Source of the DNA: Saprospiraceae bacterium
GTDB taxonomy: Bacteria > Bacteroidota > Bacteroidia > Chitinophagales > Saprospiraceae
Assembly (NCBI GenBank): GCA_029212405.1
Contig: JARGNR010000022.1
Location: 1 to 64,000, forward strand
Direction: 5' to 3'
DNA: 64,000 nt
Shown: one piece after another, positions 53,401 to 62,007 of the stretch
Position numbering within the stretch: the stretch's first letter is position 1
How the letters are laid out: each line of letters begins with the position of its first letter
The notes under the pieces: generated by a model
Databases searched by the model: none
The model's input: the letters and a program-made list of their open reading frames with translations, nothing else
Told to the model about the DNA's origin: nothing
Program-made: the position numbers and the translations under genes

Positions 53401-54455
53401 CCCACTGAGGTATTATCATCTCCTTCAGTATTACTTTCCAAAGCAGATGACCCCACAGCAGTATTATTTTTTGCATTCACATTTTTGTACAATGATTTAT
53501 GTCCTACAGCAGTATTATCAAAACCATTATAATTAGTTCTCAATGCACGTGATCCGACAGCAGTATTTCGAGATGCATCTGATGGTCCTTCAGGGTCAAA
53601 TCCATTGGCAAATAAGGCAGAATCCCCAACAGCTACAATATGACTTGCATTTTTATTATAAAAGAGGGATTGAACTCCGATTGCTGTATTGTGCCCTCCA
53701 TTTTCATTAGAAAAAGAAGCAAATGATCCCAAGGCCGCATTGTTTTGTCCATTGCTGTTGCTAGCTAAACTTCCAGAACCTATGGCAACATTTAACGAAC
53801 CACCTTCATTATTGTGCATTGCATTAAATCCAGAAACCGTATTGAAAGAGCCTCCTTGATTATTGGTCATTGCACTATCTCCTACTACTACATTTGCTGC
53901 ACCTGGAGTAGTGGAAGAGCCTGTATTGGCACCTATATAAACAGAATTAAAACTATTGTATGGTTCTAGTGCTAAATCACGCATTGTCCATTGAAGAGTA
54001 GAATCCAATTCAAACATTATAAGATCAGGATCTATCGAAGGATCAGTATCTACGCATACTTTGGTATCCCCATCTGCATCTGACAAACAGGCGAGACTAC
54101 CTACAACATTTGTGACGATTCTTACAAATTGATTATTTGTCGCGTAACAAAAACATTGTTGATCTACATCATACAATAATAATCCATCTGCGGGATCATT
54201 TATTGCATCAATTTCTAATGAAGTAAGTCTAGGGATGAGTATACCTCTCTTATCTGATTGAATCTCAAATATTGCAGAAGAGTCTGTACCCGGCGCATCT
54301 GGATCAAAGGAGATTATTATTTTGGCATCTGGATCTTTACCTAATGCATCTCCTTCGAGTAGTATCTTTTCTTGAGCAGATAAGGTTATTGTTAATAAAG
54401 TAAACGCGAATACATAGAACGTACTTGTGAACCGAAAGCTATTATTTGTCTTCAT
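50439..54455 (-). CDS. Giant repeat surface protein with YadA-head-like repeats
   Basis: A 1338-aa exported protein with signal peptide MKTNNSFRFTSTFYVFAFTLLTITLSAQ. Residues 60-170 look like the Bacteroidota tail-fibre-like start (ADGLLLYDVDQQCFCYATNNQF). From about 170 to 1270 it is made of dozens of short repeats with the pattern NTAxGxxALxxNxxGxxNxAxG, as in trimeric-autotransporter (YadA) heads. There is no C-terminal membrane anchor and no T9SS domain; the end is KLTPQTLPVGLGASDAGIIIMDITDSNRLKVWDGTVWNSLW. Two blocks of about 131 aa (51841-52185 and 52234-52578) are close copies. Divergent from the LytTR regulator, with the 21-bp-spaced repeats between. Confidence 0.85.
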   Translation of the reverse strand: MKTNNSFRFTSTFYVFAFTLLTITLSAQEKILLEGDALGKDPDAKIIISFDPDAPGTDSSAIFEIQSDKRGILIPRLTSLEIDAINDPADGLLLYDVDQQCFCYATNNQFVRIVTNVVGSLACLSDADGDTKVCVDTDPSIDPDLIMFELDSTLQWTMRDLALEPYNSFNSVYIGANTGSSTTPGAANVVVGDSAMTNNQGGSFNTVSGFNAMHNNEGGSLNVAIGSGSLASNSNGQNNAALGSFASFSNENGGHNTAIGVQSLFYNKNASHIVAVGDSALFANGFDPEGPSDASRNTAVGSRALRTNYNGFDNTAVGHKSLYKNVNAKNNTAVGSSALESNTEGDDNTSVGYNSLQANSTGNSNTALGMQSMASNIDGSNNVAVGDSSLLQNLNGLDNVAIGKLALLNNVSGQNNTAIGSGSMKENISGYDNVAIGQDALKNSKTFADNVAVGVGAAKNIVKGFGIVAIGKDAMRGDTSSTEPITQTTAVGDVCMYSLTTGQRNTGLGGGSLYYTTEGSDNTALGFQAMSNNITGSTNIAIGGNALRYNNIGSNNIAIGDSSLLTNIGSFNTGLGHSALSNAQGEENIAIGFRSSYNSTGNSNISIGLNSLFDNTGNNNIGMGENSLEKNKGNNNIAIGENALKLNDSGNANSAIGPGAMISNIDGHTNVALGVATLGSNTSGTWNVAIGDSSLFENNGNFNTAVGHYTLQIGQGAQNTAVGFQSSLTNSGSLNVSVGMNSLLLNSGSGNVALGHNSLRANNGDENVSIGKDAMKVNDTGHSNAAIGSGAMTANTSGHSNVALGIATLGSNTTGAWNVAIGDSSLFENNGNFNTGLGHYTLQIGQGAQNTAVGFQSSLTNTGDSNVSVGMNAMRSNTGSSNTSVGFNTMILNDGIENVAVGALALENNTDGNNNVAIGNKALRSNMSGDKNVAIGDSAMLNATNGFANVAIGPHTLENNSGGGYSNTAVGIYAMRGNNSGSHNTAIGEGALQGNTSGSYNTALGDDALLGGNASYNVGLGYGALVNNLNKSNMVAIGDSALAFNGLGGFLEEDGTRNVAVGSKGLMNTTSGYSNTALGFRSGYGNSDGAWNVFVGDSTGYRNNGFDNTLVGSNAGTHLIFGFQNTLIGAKAGQYSTSEDGGNVMVGASAGRSAGTNSFNVMIGNHAGEFTNFNAGHNVYVGHYAGNADQGAGFSTYVGTFSGQGVVNGELNTYLGSYSGINNQFGRFNTYVGSSTGENALGEACVFVGYNAGLNEAGSNKLIIENTAVGAGNALIYGDFQNDDLELNADVTIRDLFKLTPQTLPVGLGASDAGIIIMDITDSNRLKVWDGTVWNSLW
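51841..52578. repeat. Tandem 393-bp duplication inside the surface repeat gene
   Basis: Two segments, 51841-52185 and 52234-52578, offset by exactly 393 bases (131 codons), are clearly similar, for example gcagtattctgagcacctt at 51901 and 52294 and AGTGAGCTATCTCC shared at about 51982 and 52375. The offset keeps frame, so an internal block of the repeat domain seems to have been duplicated fairly recently. Confidence 0.75.
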
Positions 54456-54523
54456 AAATTAGAATGTTGATTGTTTGAGACAAATGTGCAATCAATTTTT
54501 TGCCGAAAGCTAGCATATGATTT

Positions 54524-54552
54524 ATTGGTATACCTACATTATTCATTGGTAT
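54524..54552. promoter_or_regulatory. Direct repeats 21 bp apart, candidate LytTR binding site
   Basis: ATTGGTAT at 54524-54531 and 54545-54552, start-to-start 21 bp; with flanks it reads TTTATTGGTAT and TTCATTGGTAT. LytTR proteins such as AgrA and AlgR bind pairs of short direct repeats two helical turns apart. The site is about 70-97 bases upstream of the minus-strand surface repeat gene (start 54455) and about 214 bases upstream of the plus-strand LytTR gene. It therefore could control the surface protein. The consensus is not the AgrA one, so this rests on spacing. Confidence 0.45.
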
Positions 54553-54765
54553 TCTTAGTTATTTCATTTGCATTTTGAAGGCTCAAAAACAAATTACTCA
54601 ATAAAACCAACCAACTACTCAGGCAAAGGTCACACTGAAAAAAAACAGGGTTTTTCCTGTGCAAACTACGGGGTGTTAATGTTCATTTACTCATGTATAA
54701 AAGCATATTACTATTTAGTCCTAAATGATTCAAGAATTCCACTTACATTTATTTATAAAAAATAT

Positions 54766-55527
54766 ATGCGTATGATAAAGGCGATACTTATTGATGATGA
54801 ACCTCATTGTTTAGAAAGCTTGTCCCTTGATTTAGCAAAATACTGTCCAGAAGTAGAAATTATTAAAATGCTTTCTTCTTCTAAAGACGGCCTAAAGTAC
54901 ATAAAGCGAGCAAATCCAGATGTTTTGTTTCTAGACATAGAAATGCCTTGGATGAATGGTTTTGAACTTCTTGAATATTTAAGTCCGATAGATTTCGAAG
55001 TAGTTTTTGTGACGGCCTATGATTCGTATGCAGTCAATGCATTTAAAGTTAGTGCTGTAGATTATTTGATGAAGCCTGTAGATAGGCATGATTTGAAGTC
55101 TGCTGTAGATAAAGTAAAAGCAAAGTTAGTTTCAAAAAATGGCAATAATGATAGAATTCATAGTTTACTAGATCAATACTTTAATTCTAAAACAAATCAA
55201 AAGATTGTCTTCTCTGAAAAGGATCGTCAAAAGTTTGTAGACCCAAACCATATTATATCTGTTAAAGCAGAAAGCAATTATTCCAAAGTTATTTTAGAAG
55301 GTCAAAAACCATTGACGCTTTCGATTACCTTAAAGGCGATAGAAGAAAAATTAGAGGGAATGGGTTTTATGAGAGTTCATCACTCTTACCTTGTCAATAT
55401 GAATAAAGTGAGTCAATATGTAAAATCTGAAGGAGGTTATCTTGTGATGAGTGACAATACGATTATTCCAATCTCAAGATCAAAAAAACCTAACTTGAAA
55501 ACCTTTTTAGAAAGAGACTTTAATTGA
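54766..55527 (+). CDS. LytTR response regulator
   Basis: A 254-aa two-component regulator of the AlgR/AgrA/LytR type. Residues 1-115 are the receiver domain: LIDDEPHC, phosphoacceptor Asp near residue 58 in VLFLDIEMPWMNG, and the conserved Lys in VDYLMKPVDRHDL. The last 100 residues are a LytTR DNA-binding domain (HIISVKAESNYSKVILEGQKPLTLSITLKAIEEKLEGMGFMRVHHSYLVNMNKV). The track start at 54568 gives 66 unlikely residues; the ATG at 54766 or 54772 (MIKAILIDDEP) gives the normal length. Its stop overlaps the kinase start, so the pair is coupled. Confidence 0.92.
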   Translation: MRMIKAILIDDEPHCLESLSLDLAKYCPEVEIIKMLSSSKDGLKYIKRANPDVLFLDIEMPWMNGFELLEYLSPIDFEVVFVTAYDSYAVNAFKVSAVDYLMKPVDRHDLKSAVDKVKAKLVSKNGNNDRIHSLLDQYFNSKTNQKIVFSEKDRQKFVDPNHIISVKAESNYSKVILEGQKPLTLSITLKAIEEKLEGMGFMRVHHSYLVNMNKVSQYVKSEGGYLVMSDNTIIPISRSKKPNLKTFLERDFN

Positions 55528-58500
55528 AAAATTCATGCATCTATAGTATCATTTTCTTGTGCTTTATCCATTGGGCTGATGCACAAATTACAGGTCATGA
55601 TTTTCCTACTTCAAAATGGACCAATTGGAATGGCTTGAATAGTAATTCAGTAAGTGACATGGAAGAGGATAGTAAAGGAATTATCTGGGTCAGCACCGAC
55701 GAAGGTATTTACATGCATAAAGGAGATAGGTTTATAAACATAAACACCTTAGTAGAGAATTCGCCTTTTGATGACCCCATTAAAGTCTATGATATCTATA
55801 TAGACAAAAACGATTGGTTATGGATTGGCACCGTAGAAAACGGATTGATGCGCTACGACATTAAAAAAAATACGATTCGAATATTTACATTTAAGATAAA
55901 TGGGAAAGATAACATATCAAATCTCCGTATTTATGGACTCCATTCGTTGAATGACAGCATTTTCAGGTTTACTTCGCACTCACATGGATTTATCAATTAT
56001 AACATACATCAAGATTCTTTCAGGTTGGTTACTTTATACACAGATACTACAGAATTAGAAAGGTTGGATGGTTTTCAATTGATGGCGCGGCCCATTGCAG
56101 ATCATAAATCCAACTTTATAGAAAATTGGTATAGCACTTTAACAGGTATCATTCAATACGTACCTCAATTAGACTCATTTATCTATTATCAAGGACAGGA
56201 TCATATTAGAATTAGGGACGCTGTCATGGATAAGGATTCCACCATATGGGGAGTAACATATGGACAAGGTTTGTACTCTTTTGATATCACAACAAAAAAA
56301 ATTCAAAACTATAGATGCAGTCCTGGTGAAGACTGGAATCATCCTTGCATGACCGGCGCTAGTCTAACCATTTATAATGACAGTACTTTACTGATTGATT
56401 CGAGAGGAATGCTCACTTATTTTAATAAAAATCAAAATAGTTTTATTCCATTTGATCATATCATGAAAAATGGACAGTGGCCCGAAAGTACAATAAAAAT
56501 GAAATGGATAAATGATGCCTTGTGGTTAGGTTCATATTCATCTGGTATCTATAGACACAATAAACACACTCAAGGAGTACGCTCGTTTTCTACTCTGGGG
56601 TATATGGATGAAGTGATCTATGATTCAAAAAACAAACGATATCTAAGTACTTCTACCCCAGACATATTATCCTTTCATTCGGAAGATAGCTTTGAAGAAA
56701 TACGCATGTTTGACTACATCCAAGATGACAGCTATATAGAAGGAGCAACGATAGACCAAAAAGGAAATATTTGGGTATTAACCAGAGAACAAATTTACCT
56801 CTTCAATGAATTAGACAAATCTTTTACCAATTACTTTGAAAATATATTGGAACCTATTCGTCTCGATATCACTTTCAGAGAAATTGGTACGCACCCTGAT
56901 GGTGATATATGGGTAGCCTCTCATGACGGGACAATATTCGTTTTTGATCCCGTCACCTTACATTATGAAATATACGGCAGTTCTAACCAGGGCAGTCATC
57001 CGCTTGAATTTAGTTATAGATCAATACTTGAAGGTTTTTCTGTCGATGGTTTTGCGTGGTTTTCAGCACAGCAGGGATTCTTTGGGATTGACCATAAAAA
57101 CAAAAAATATATATTCAATAAAAATATCATTGATAGTAAGACAAAAGAACTCTTAACTATTTATAGTCCTTCTTTTGGTATAAGTCAAAAAAATATTATT
57201 TGTTTTGGCTCCATGTTACACGAGCTTTACACTATACACAGAGATAGTATTGTAAATGGCGCAGCACATCCCATTGAGTTAGACCCGCTAATCCCAAATA
57301 TTAGCGTAAATGATATTGAAATAGATGCTGACAATGTAATATGGGTGGCTACAAAAAAAGGAATAATAAAAATTGATCAAGACAAGAACGAAACTAGTGT
57401 ATTCGGTGACTCTCAAATGCTATCATCTTCTGACGGATTAATTATTCAAGAAGGTAAATATCCTATTGTAACTAGCGGTAGAAGCATTCATATTATTGAT
57501 CCTGATACGATCAAAGAACTCATTGGTGAGCCTAATATCCAATTATTAGGTGTAGAATTGGATTCTAAAGAGATAAAGGATTCCAATGGAAATAGGATTC
57601 GAACAGGAGGAAAGATTAAATTGGGTCCCAACGATGAATATCTACGTATTCAGTTTAATGATTTTAACTATACCTCTTATAAACCTAAATCGTATGCTAT
57701 AAAGATCGAAGGGCTGCACAATGAATGGATTGATTTGAAAAAAAGAACTGAATATGGTTTCTCAGGATTAAAATCTGGTCACACCAAAATATGGATTAAA
57801 TCTAAATTAGAATTTTCTACCTCGTATTCTCAGCCTATACTCTTATTACAGATGGATGTTACGCCTCCACTGACTCAACGCAAAAGCTTTTGGGCCTTTT
57901 GTATGGGCACACTCTTACTTTTGTTTTATTTGGGATATCGTGTCCGACTCAATCAACTCAAAGAAAAACAAGCGTTAATGATCGCTTTCAATAAAAAATT
58001 GGCAGAAACTGAAATGAAAGCTTTGCGTGCACAAATGAATCCACATTTCTTGTTCAATGTCTTAAATGCAATAAAATTAAATGTGCAAAAAAATCAACAG
58101 GAAGATGCAATTGACTTTATCACTGATTTTTCAAAACTTATCCGATCTGTTTTACAAAATTCTGGCAAAAAAAGAATTACGCTAAAAGAAGAACTGAACA
58201 CACTTGAATTATACATTAAAATTGAACGGAAGAGGTTTTCTACCGCTTTTGGATTTGAGTTTGTCATAGATCCTAAAATCAATACTAATTTGATTACCAT
58301 ACCACCAATGCTCTTGCAACCCTATGTAGAGAATGCTATTTGGCATGGTATATTACACAAATCTGAAAATAATGGAATTATATCCATACAAGTTCAACAA
58401 AATCATGCAGAAATAATCATAGAAATTGTAGACAATGGAATTGGAAGAGAAAAAGCAAATCAACTAAAACTAAAAACTGCTCAGCGAAAAAAGTCGATGG

Positions 58501-58646
58501 GAATGCAAATTACCAAAGATAGAATGGCTATCAACAATATGGTATCGAATGATCAAATTAAGGTAGAAATAATCGATTTATATACAGATCAAAACCAATC
58601 CAACGGAACTAAAGTAATCGTAAAAATAAATCAGTATACAAAATAA
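55524..58646 (+). CDS. Reg_prop/Y_Y_Y sensor with LytS-type histidine kinase
   Basis: A 1040-aa membrane sensor kinase. It has a signal peptide (YSIIFLCFIHWADAQ), two-component regulator propeller repeats (WTNWNGLNSNSVSDMEEDSKGIIWVSTDEGIYM, DNVIWVATKKGIIKID), a Y_Y_Y domain near residues 690-780, one transmembrane segment (FWAFCMGTLLLLFYLGYRV) and a His_kinase/HATPase domain of the LytS type: H-box LRAQMNPHFLFNVLNAIKL (His near 840), N-box YVENAIWHGI and G-box DNGIG. The start is a TTG overlapping the regulator stop. The propeller probably senses a periplasmic ligand such as a glycan; it should phosphorylate the partner regulator. Confidence 0.92.
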   Translation: MKNSCIYSIIFLCFIHWADAQITGHDFPTSKWTNWNGLNSNSVSDMEEDSKGIIWVSTDEGIYMHKGDRFININTLVENSPFDDPIKVYDIYIDKNDWLWIGTVENGLMRYDIKKNTIRIFTFKINGKDNISNLRIYGLHSLNDSIFRFTSHSHGFINYNIHQDSFRLVTLYTDTTELERLDGFQLMARPIADHKSNFIENWYSTLTGIIQYVPQLDSFIYYQGQDHIRIRDAVMDKDSTIWGVTYGQGLYSFDITTKKIQNYRCSPGEDWNHPCMTGASLTIYNDSTLLIDSRGMLTYFNKNQNSFIPFDHIMKNGQWPESTIKMKWINDALWLGSYSSGIYRHNKHTQGVRSFSTLGYMDEVIYDSKNKRYLSTSTPDILSFHSEDSFEEIRMFDYIQDDSYIEGATIDQKGNIWVLTREQIYLFNELDKSFTNYFENILEPIRLDITFREIGTHPDGDIWVASHDGTIFVFDPVTLHYEIYGSSNQGSHPLEFSYRSILEGFSVDGFAWFSAQQGFFGIDHKNKKYIFNKNIIDSKTKELLTIYSPSFGISQKNIICFGSMLHELYTIHRDSIVNGAAHPIELDPLIPNISVNDIEIDADNVIWVATKKGIIKIDQDKNETSVFGDSQMLSSSDGLIIQEGKYPIVTSGRSIHIIDPDTIKELIGEPNIQLLGVELDSKEIKDSNGNRIRTGGKIKLGPNDEYLRIQFNDFNYTSYKPKSYAIKIEGLHNEWIDLKKRTEYGFSGLKSGHTKIWIKSKLEFSTSYSQPILLLQMDVTPPLTQRKSFWAFCMGTLLLLFYLGYRVRLNQLKEKQALMIAFNKKLAETEMKALRAQMNPHFLFNVLNAIKLNVQKNQQEDAIDFITDFSKLIRSVLQNSGKKRITLKEELNTLELYIKIERKRFSTAFGFEFVIDPKINTNLITIPPMLLQPYVENAIWHGILHKSENNGIISIQVQQNHAEIIIEIVDNGIGREKANQLKLKTAQRKKSMGMQITKDRMAINNMVSNDQIKVEIIDLYTDQNQSNGTKVIVKINQYTK

Positions 58647-58781
58647 CTCAATAAAAGCTCTGTAAACTAATGCCTTTTATTTATCTAAAATAGAATGTTA
58701 CTTTGAATGTTTATCCGTCCCCAAATAAACAACTTAAAATGTTAACTTTGATAATCATCTTTATCATTCAATTGTTATCAA

Positions 58782-60914
58782 ATGCCCAAGTTATTCTCTT
58801 TTGTTTTTGTCCTATTCATTACTCAATTGTCGTTCTCACAAGCAAAAGTTGATTTGGATCGATCCGTTCCACTATGGATGGATTACAATCCTAGTACTGG
58901 AGACGCTACTTTGAGATGGATCAACGATGATGATGCTTCTATTTACTATGTCAGTAAAGTAGATGAATTTCAAAATTTAGAATTGATTGAATCTCTTGAT
59001 GGCTTTGTAAACGAATTTCATTTGGGAACCTTAATAAAGGGGATTCCCTATCCTTACCATATCAGAAAAGGACTAACAGGAAGAGGGATAATCACAGTAG
59101 GGCTTGAATTACCTGCAATTCATCAACGAGGGAGATGTTTATTAGCGATAGATTCTAAGTTGTCAGATCCACTTCAAGCTGAAATCGCACAAACCATTGA
59201 TGACATAGAAATGGATGGATGGATCGTGGATACATTACATATTGATGCAGGAGAAGCGGTAACTGACGTAAAGTCAAAAATAACAGATTGGTACATCCCT
59301 TCTTATGAAATGGATCAAATGCTTTACTTATTAGGACATATACCAGTGCCCTATTCTGGAAATTCCGCACACGATGGTCATAGCAATCATCAAGGTGCCT
59401 GGGCCGCAGATCTTTTTTATGGCGACATGGATGGTAACTGGACAGATGTTTTTGTAGATAATACATCGCCAGCAAGAGAGAAAAATAAAAATATACCTGG
59501 TGATGGTAAATACGACAATACTGCTAATCCATCCAATATTGAATTACAAATTGGGAGAGTTGATTTCAATGATCTTCCAGCATTTGAATTGGATGAAATA
59601 GAATTGACACGGAACTATCTCAACAAATCTCACGCGTTTAAGATGGGCCAAAATGACTACCCTAGACGTGCCTTAGTAGAAAATAATTTCAGTGGGTTTG
59701 CCGAAGGGTTTGGTCAAAGTGCATGGCGTAATTTCCCTACACTATTTGGAGGTGATAGTGTCTCCATACAGAATTATGAAGTTGTACTTGAAAATGACAA
59801 ATACTTGTTTTCATATGCATGCGGTGGAGGATCGTACACAAGTTGTAATGGTGTAGGAACCACTCAAAATTTATGGGCATCAAAAGATATACAGACCATT
59901 TTCACTTTTACTTTTGGAAGTTATTTTGGAGACTGGGACAGTCAAAATAATTTTCTTAGATCCGCATTGGGAAGTGGCGATGTATTAGTCAATGCATGGG
60001 CAGGAAGACCGACATGGCAAGTATATGAGATGGCTCTGGGTAAGACCATTGGATACTGCACTCAAAAAACACAAGATGCTGGAGGATCATTTTATAATCA
60101 AGGAAACAGCTCAAAAAGTGCCCACATAGCGCTGATGGGAGATCCTACTTTACGCCTGCACGCTGTCCGGCCGCCTGAAGAGGTATCTATTGATCAAATT
60201 GAAGGAGATATACACGTATCTTGGACGGAAAGTATAGATGCTACTCATGGCTATATGGTCTATCGAAGTATTAATGAAGCGCCTTTTGAATTAATGTATG
60301 AAAAATTACAAGCTGCTTCCTTACTAGACACCTGCTTTCAAGCCAACTCTACTTATCGATATATGGTTAAATCGATAAAATTGGAACAAACTGGAAGTGG
60401 TTCTTATTACAATACCAGTTTGGGCAAATCAATTCAAATTACAACTGACACCAATGATTTCATTATGGCCTATTATCTAGATGAAGACATGGATGGTTTT
60501 GGAGCTGGAGAAATTCAATTCTCCGCATGTTCAGCCAATGAAGGGTACAGTTCAAATGATCTGGATTGTGATGATACTAATGCCGATATCAACCCCAATG
60601 GAACTGAAATAATCAATAATGGTATAGATGAAGATTGTGATGGTGAAGATTTTACAGTCAACAGTATAGAGACTAAAATAGAAGGGTTAGCCCTCTATCC
60701 TAATCCTAGCCCTAATAGAATTCATATCAAAAACAGTCTCAATTTGCCATTGAACTATTCCCTGTATTCCATGAAAGGTATTAAAATTGAATCGGGAAAA
60801 TTGGGTACCTATCTTGACATCGAAGAATTGCCCACGGGCCTTTATCAAATTAAGATTTCCAACACAGTAAATGGTAGAAATGAATTTCAATTTTATACCA
60901 TTCAAAAGATATAA
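58782..60914 (+). CDS. T9SS-exported C25-like protein with metal-binding repeat
   Basis: A 710-aa secreted protein with signal peptide (MPKLFSFVFVLFITQLSFSQ). Residues 110-480 resemble the C25 (gingipain-type) fold: CLLAIDSKL, LRLH after LMGDP, and FSYACGGGS where active C25 enzymes have a His. The expected catalytic His and Cys are not evident, so it may be inactive. A fibronectin-like segment (about 470-555) follows, then a MopE-like calcium motif with DxDxDG patterns (YYLDEDMDGFGAGE, DLDCDDTNADINPNG, GIDEDCDGEDF), and a T9SS type A sorting domain from residue 635 (LALYPNPSPNRIHIKN). T9SS export is well supported; protease activity is not. Confidence 0.82.
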   Translation: MPKLFSFVFVLFITQLSFSQAKVDLDRSVPLWMDYNPSTGDATLRWINDDDASIYYVSKVDEFQNLELIESLDGFVNEFHLGTLIKGIPYPYHIRKGLTGRGIITVGLELPAIHQRGRCLLAIDSKLSDPLQAEIAQTIDDIEMDGWIVDTLHIDAGEAVTDVKSKITDWYIPSYEMDQMLYLLGHIPVPYSGNSAHDGHSNHQGAWAADLFYGDMDGNWTDVFVDNTSPAREKNKNIPGDGKYDNTANPSNIELQIGRVDFNDLPAFELDEIELTRNYLNKSHAFKMGQNDYPRRALVENNFSGFAEGFGQSAWRNFPTLFGGDSVSIQNYEVVLENDKYLFSYACGGGSYTSCNGVGTTQNLWASKDIQTIFTFTFGSYFGDWDSQNNFLRSALGSGDVLVNAWAGRPTWQVYEMALGKTIGYCTQKTQDAGGSFYNQGNSSKSAHIALMGDPTLRLHAVRPPEEVSIDQIEGDIHVSWTESIDATHGYMVYRSINEAPFELMYEKLQAASLLDTCFQANSTYRYMVKSIKLEQTGSGSYYNTSLGKSIQITTDTNDFIMAYYLDEDMDGFGAGEIQFSACSANEGYSSNDLDCDDTNADINPNGTEIINNGIDEDCDGEDFTVNSIETKIEGLALYPNPSPNRIHIKNSLNLPLNYSLYSMKGIKIESGKLGTYLDIEELPTGLYQIKISNTVNGRNEFQFYTIQKI

Positions 60915-60937
60915 ACCACTAGGCTTCAAAATAAAAA

Positions 60938-60963
60938 CCCAGTGAAATTTTACTTTCACTGGG
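60938..60963. terminator. Convergent hairpin terminator between C25-like and Hsp20 genes
   Basis: CCCAGTGAAA (60938-60947) and TTTCACTGGG (60954-60963) form a perfect 10-bp stem with a 6-base loop. Reading the minus strand, it is followed by TTTTTAT, so it is a good rho-independent terminator for the Hsp20 gene; on the plus strand it could also stop the C25-like transcript. Confidence 0.85.
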
Positions 60964-60986
60964 CTACCCAACTGATTACTAAACTA

Positions 60987-61424
60987 CTATGATATTTCTA
61001 TTTCTTGTCGTTTTGTTTCATGGCCCTCCAGTTTTGGCAAGCTAATGATCAACACTCCATTTTCATACACTGCTTCAATGGAATCACTATTTATATCTTC
61101 ATTTAAGGCAAATTGTCTTACAAAGCCTGAAGGTGAATATTCCTTCCTTTTCCAATTTGCTTCATTAGACTCTTTATCTTTTACTGAAATCGTCAATTTT
61201 TGATCAATCAATGCGATAGTAAAATCACTTTTGATGTATCCTGGTGCAAACAAATGCAATTCATATTTCTCATCTTTTTCGAGAACATTAGCTCGAGGAG
61301 TACTTGACATTTTCATCCATTGATCTTTCCAAGCTCTTCGCTTTTCATGTCTCGCATTTCCATAATAATCATTCATTCTATTCTGATTCATTTGTCTTTT
61401 ATAAAATCTGTTGTTACACATCAT
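60987..61424 (-). CDS. Hsp20 (alpha-crystallin-type) small heat-shock protein
   Basis: A 145-aa small heat-shock protein, an ATP-independent holdase. The alpha-crystallin domain is clear: PRANVLEKDEKYELHLFAPGYIKSDFTIALIDQKLTISVKDKESNEANWKRKEYSPSGFVRQFALNEDINSDSIEAVYENGVLIISLPK, with the C-terminal EIS end. The N-terminal 45 residues are short and Arg/Asn rich. It sits downstream of the ECF sigma factor and two small membrane protein genes on the same strand and could be a stress output of that group. Confidence 0.95.
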   Translation of the reverse strand: MMCNNRFYKRQMNQNRMNDYYGNARHEKRRAWKDQWMKMSSTPRANVLEKDEKYELHLFAPGYIKSDFTIALIDQKLTISVKDKESNEANWKRKEYSPSGFVRQFALNEDINSDSIEAVYENGVLIISLPKLEGHETKRQEIEIS

Positions 61425-61479
61425 TGTTGTTGTTTTTAGTATTAATAAATTAAATTAAGCGGGTTGATCAATCTATCAA

Positions 61480-61776
61480 TTAGATAGCGTCAATAAACCG
61501 TATATTTTTTGCAGGAGTTCTAGGAGTGACTTGAACCCCATAAAATAAAGGCTCTACTTCATTCATTCTATTATGGTGTATCTGTTTGTACTCATATTTA
61601 GGGATATAATGATTTCCATATCTATCGTACGTAATAAAGTCTTTCACTCTTCTGAAAATCGCATAGGTTATACTCATAACAGCTGCTATTACAAAAGCTA
61701 CTAGTGCTACGCGAATCACAAAAAGAAAAAGTAATCCGACTAAAGCAATTCCAAAAAACATTTTAAAAGGTCTCAT
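61480..61776 (-). CDS. Small membrane protein, unknown
   Basis: A 98-aa protein with one long hydrophobic stretch of about 40 residues near the N-terminus (MFFGIALVGLLFLFVIRVALVAFVIAAVMSITYAIF), which could form one or two transmembrane helices, followed by a charged cytosolic or periplasmic tail with YDRYGNHYIPKYEY. I do not recognise the family. The start could be the ATG at 61776 (MRPFKMFF) or the upstream ATG at 61809, which adds 11 basic residues. It lies 55 bases before the Hsp20 gene, so co-expression is likely. Confidence 0.65.
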   Translation of the reverse strand: MRPFKMFFGIALVGLLFLFVIRVALVAFVIAAVMSITYAIFRRVKDFITYDRYGNHYIPKYEYKQIHHNRMNEVEPLFYGVQVTPRTPAKNIRFIDAI

Positions 61777-61948
61777 TTTTATTTTTTTTATTGGTGAATA
61801 ATCTCGCATTTTCTTAAGTCATCCTGTAAGTAATTTGCGTATTTAGTATGGAAGACGCAGCACTTCAATTTTTACTTTAAAAAAAGAGGAAATAATTTAA
61901 AAACATTTCAACATTTTACATACAATACTGAATATCATTACTTTACAA

Positions 61949-61984
61949 ACAAAAAAAATCTGCAAAAAATTAATTTTACAGATT
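61949..61984 (-). terminator. Rho-independent terminator of the ECF sigma operon
   Basis: On the minus strand, AATCTGTAAAATTAATTTTTTGCAGATT forms a 6-bp stem interrupted by one mismatch and extended by A-T pairs, followed by eight T residues. It follows the stop at 62008, which means that the sigma/120-aa transcript probably ends before the 109-aa ORF gene and Hsp20. Confidence 0.7.
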
Positions 61985-62007
61985 CCATATTCATTTTGTG
62001 GAGGCTA

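Noticed and set aside
51431-53532. Several plus-strand ORFs antisense to the surface repeat gene
   Set aside because: They are low-complexity reverse readings of the repeats and have no family features.
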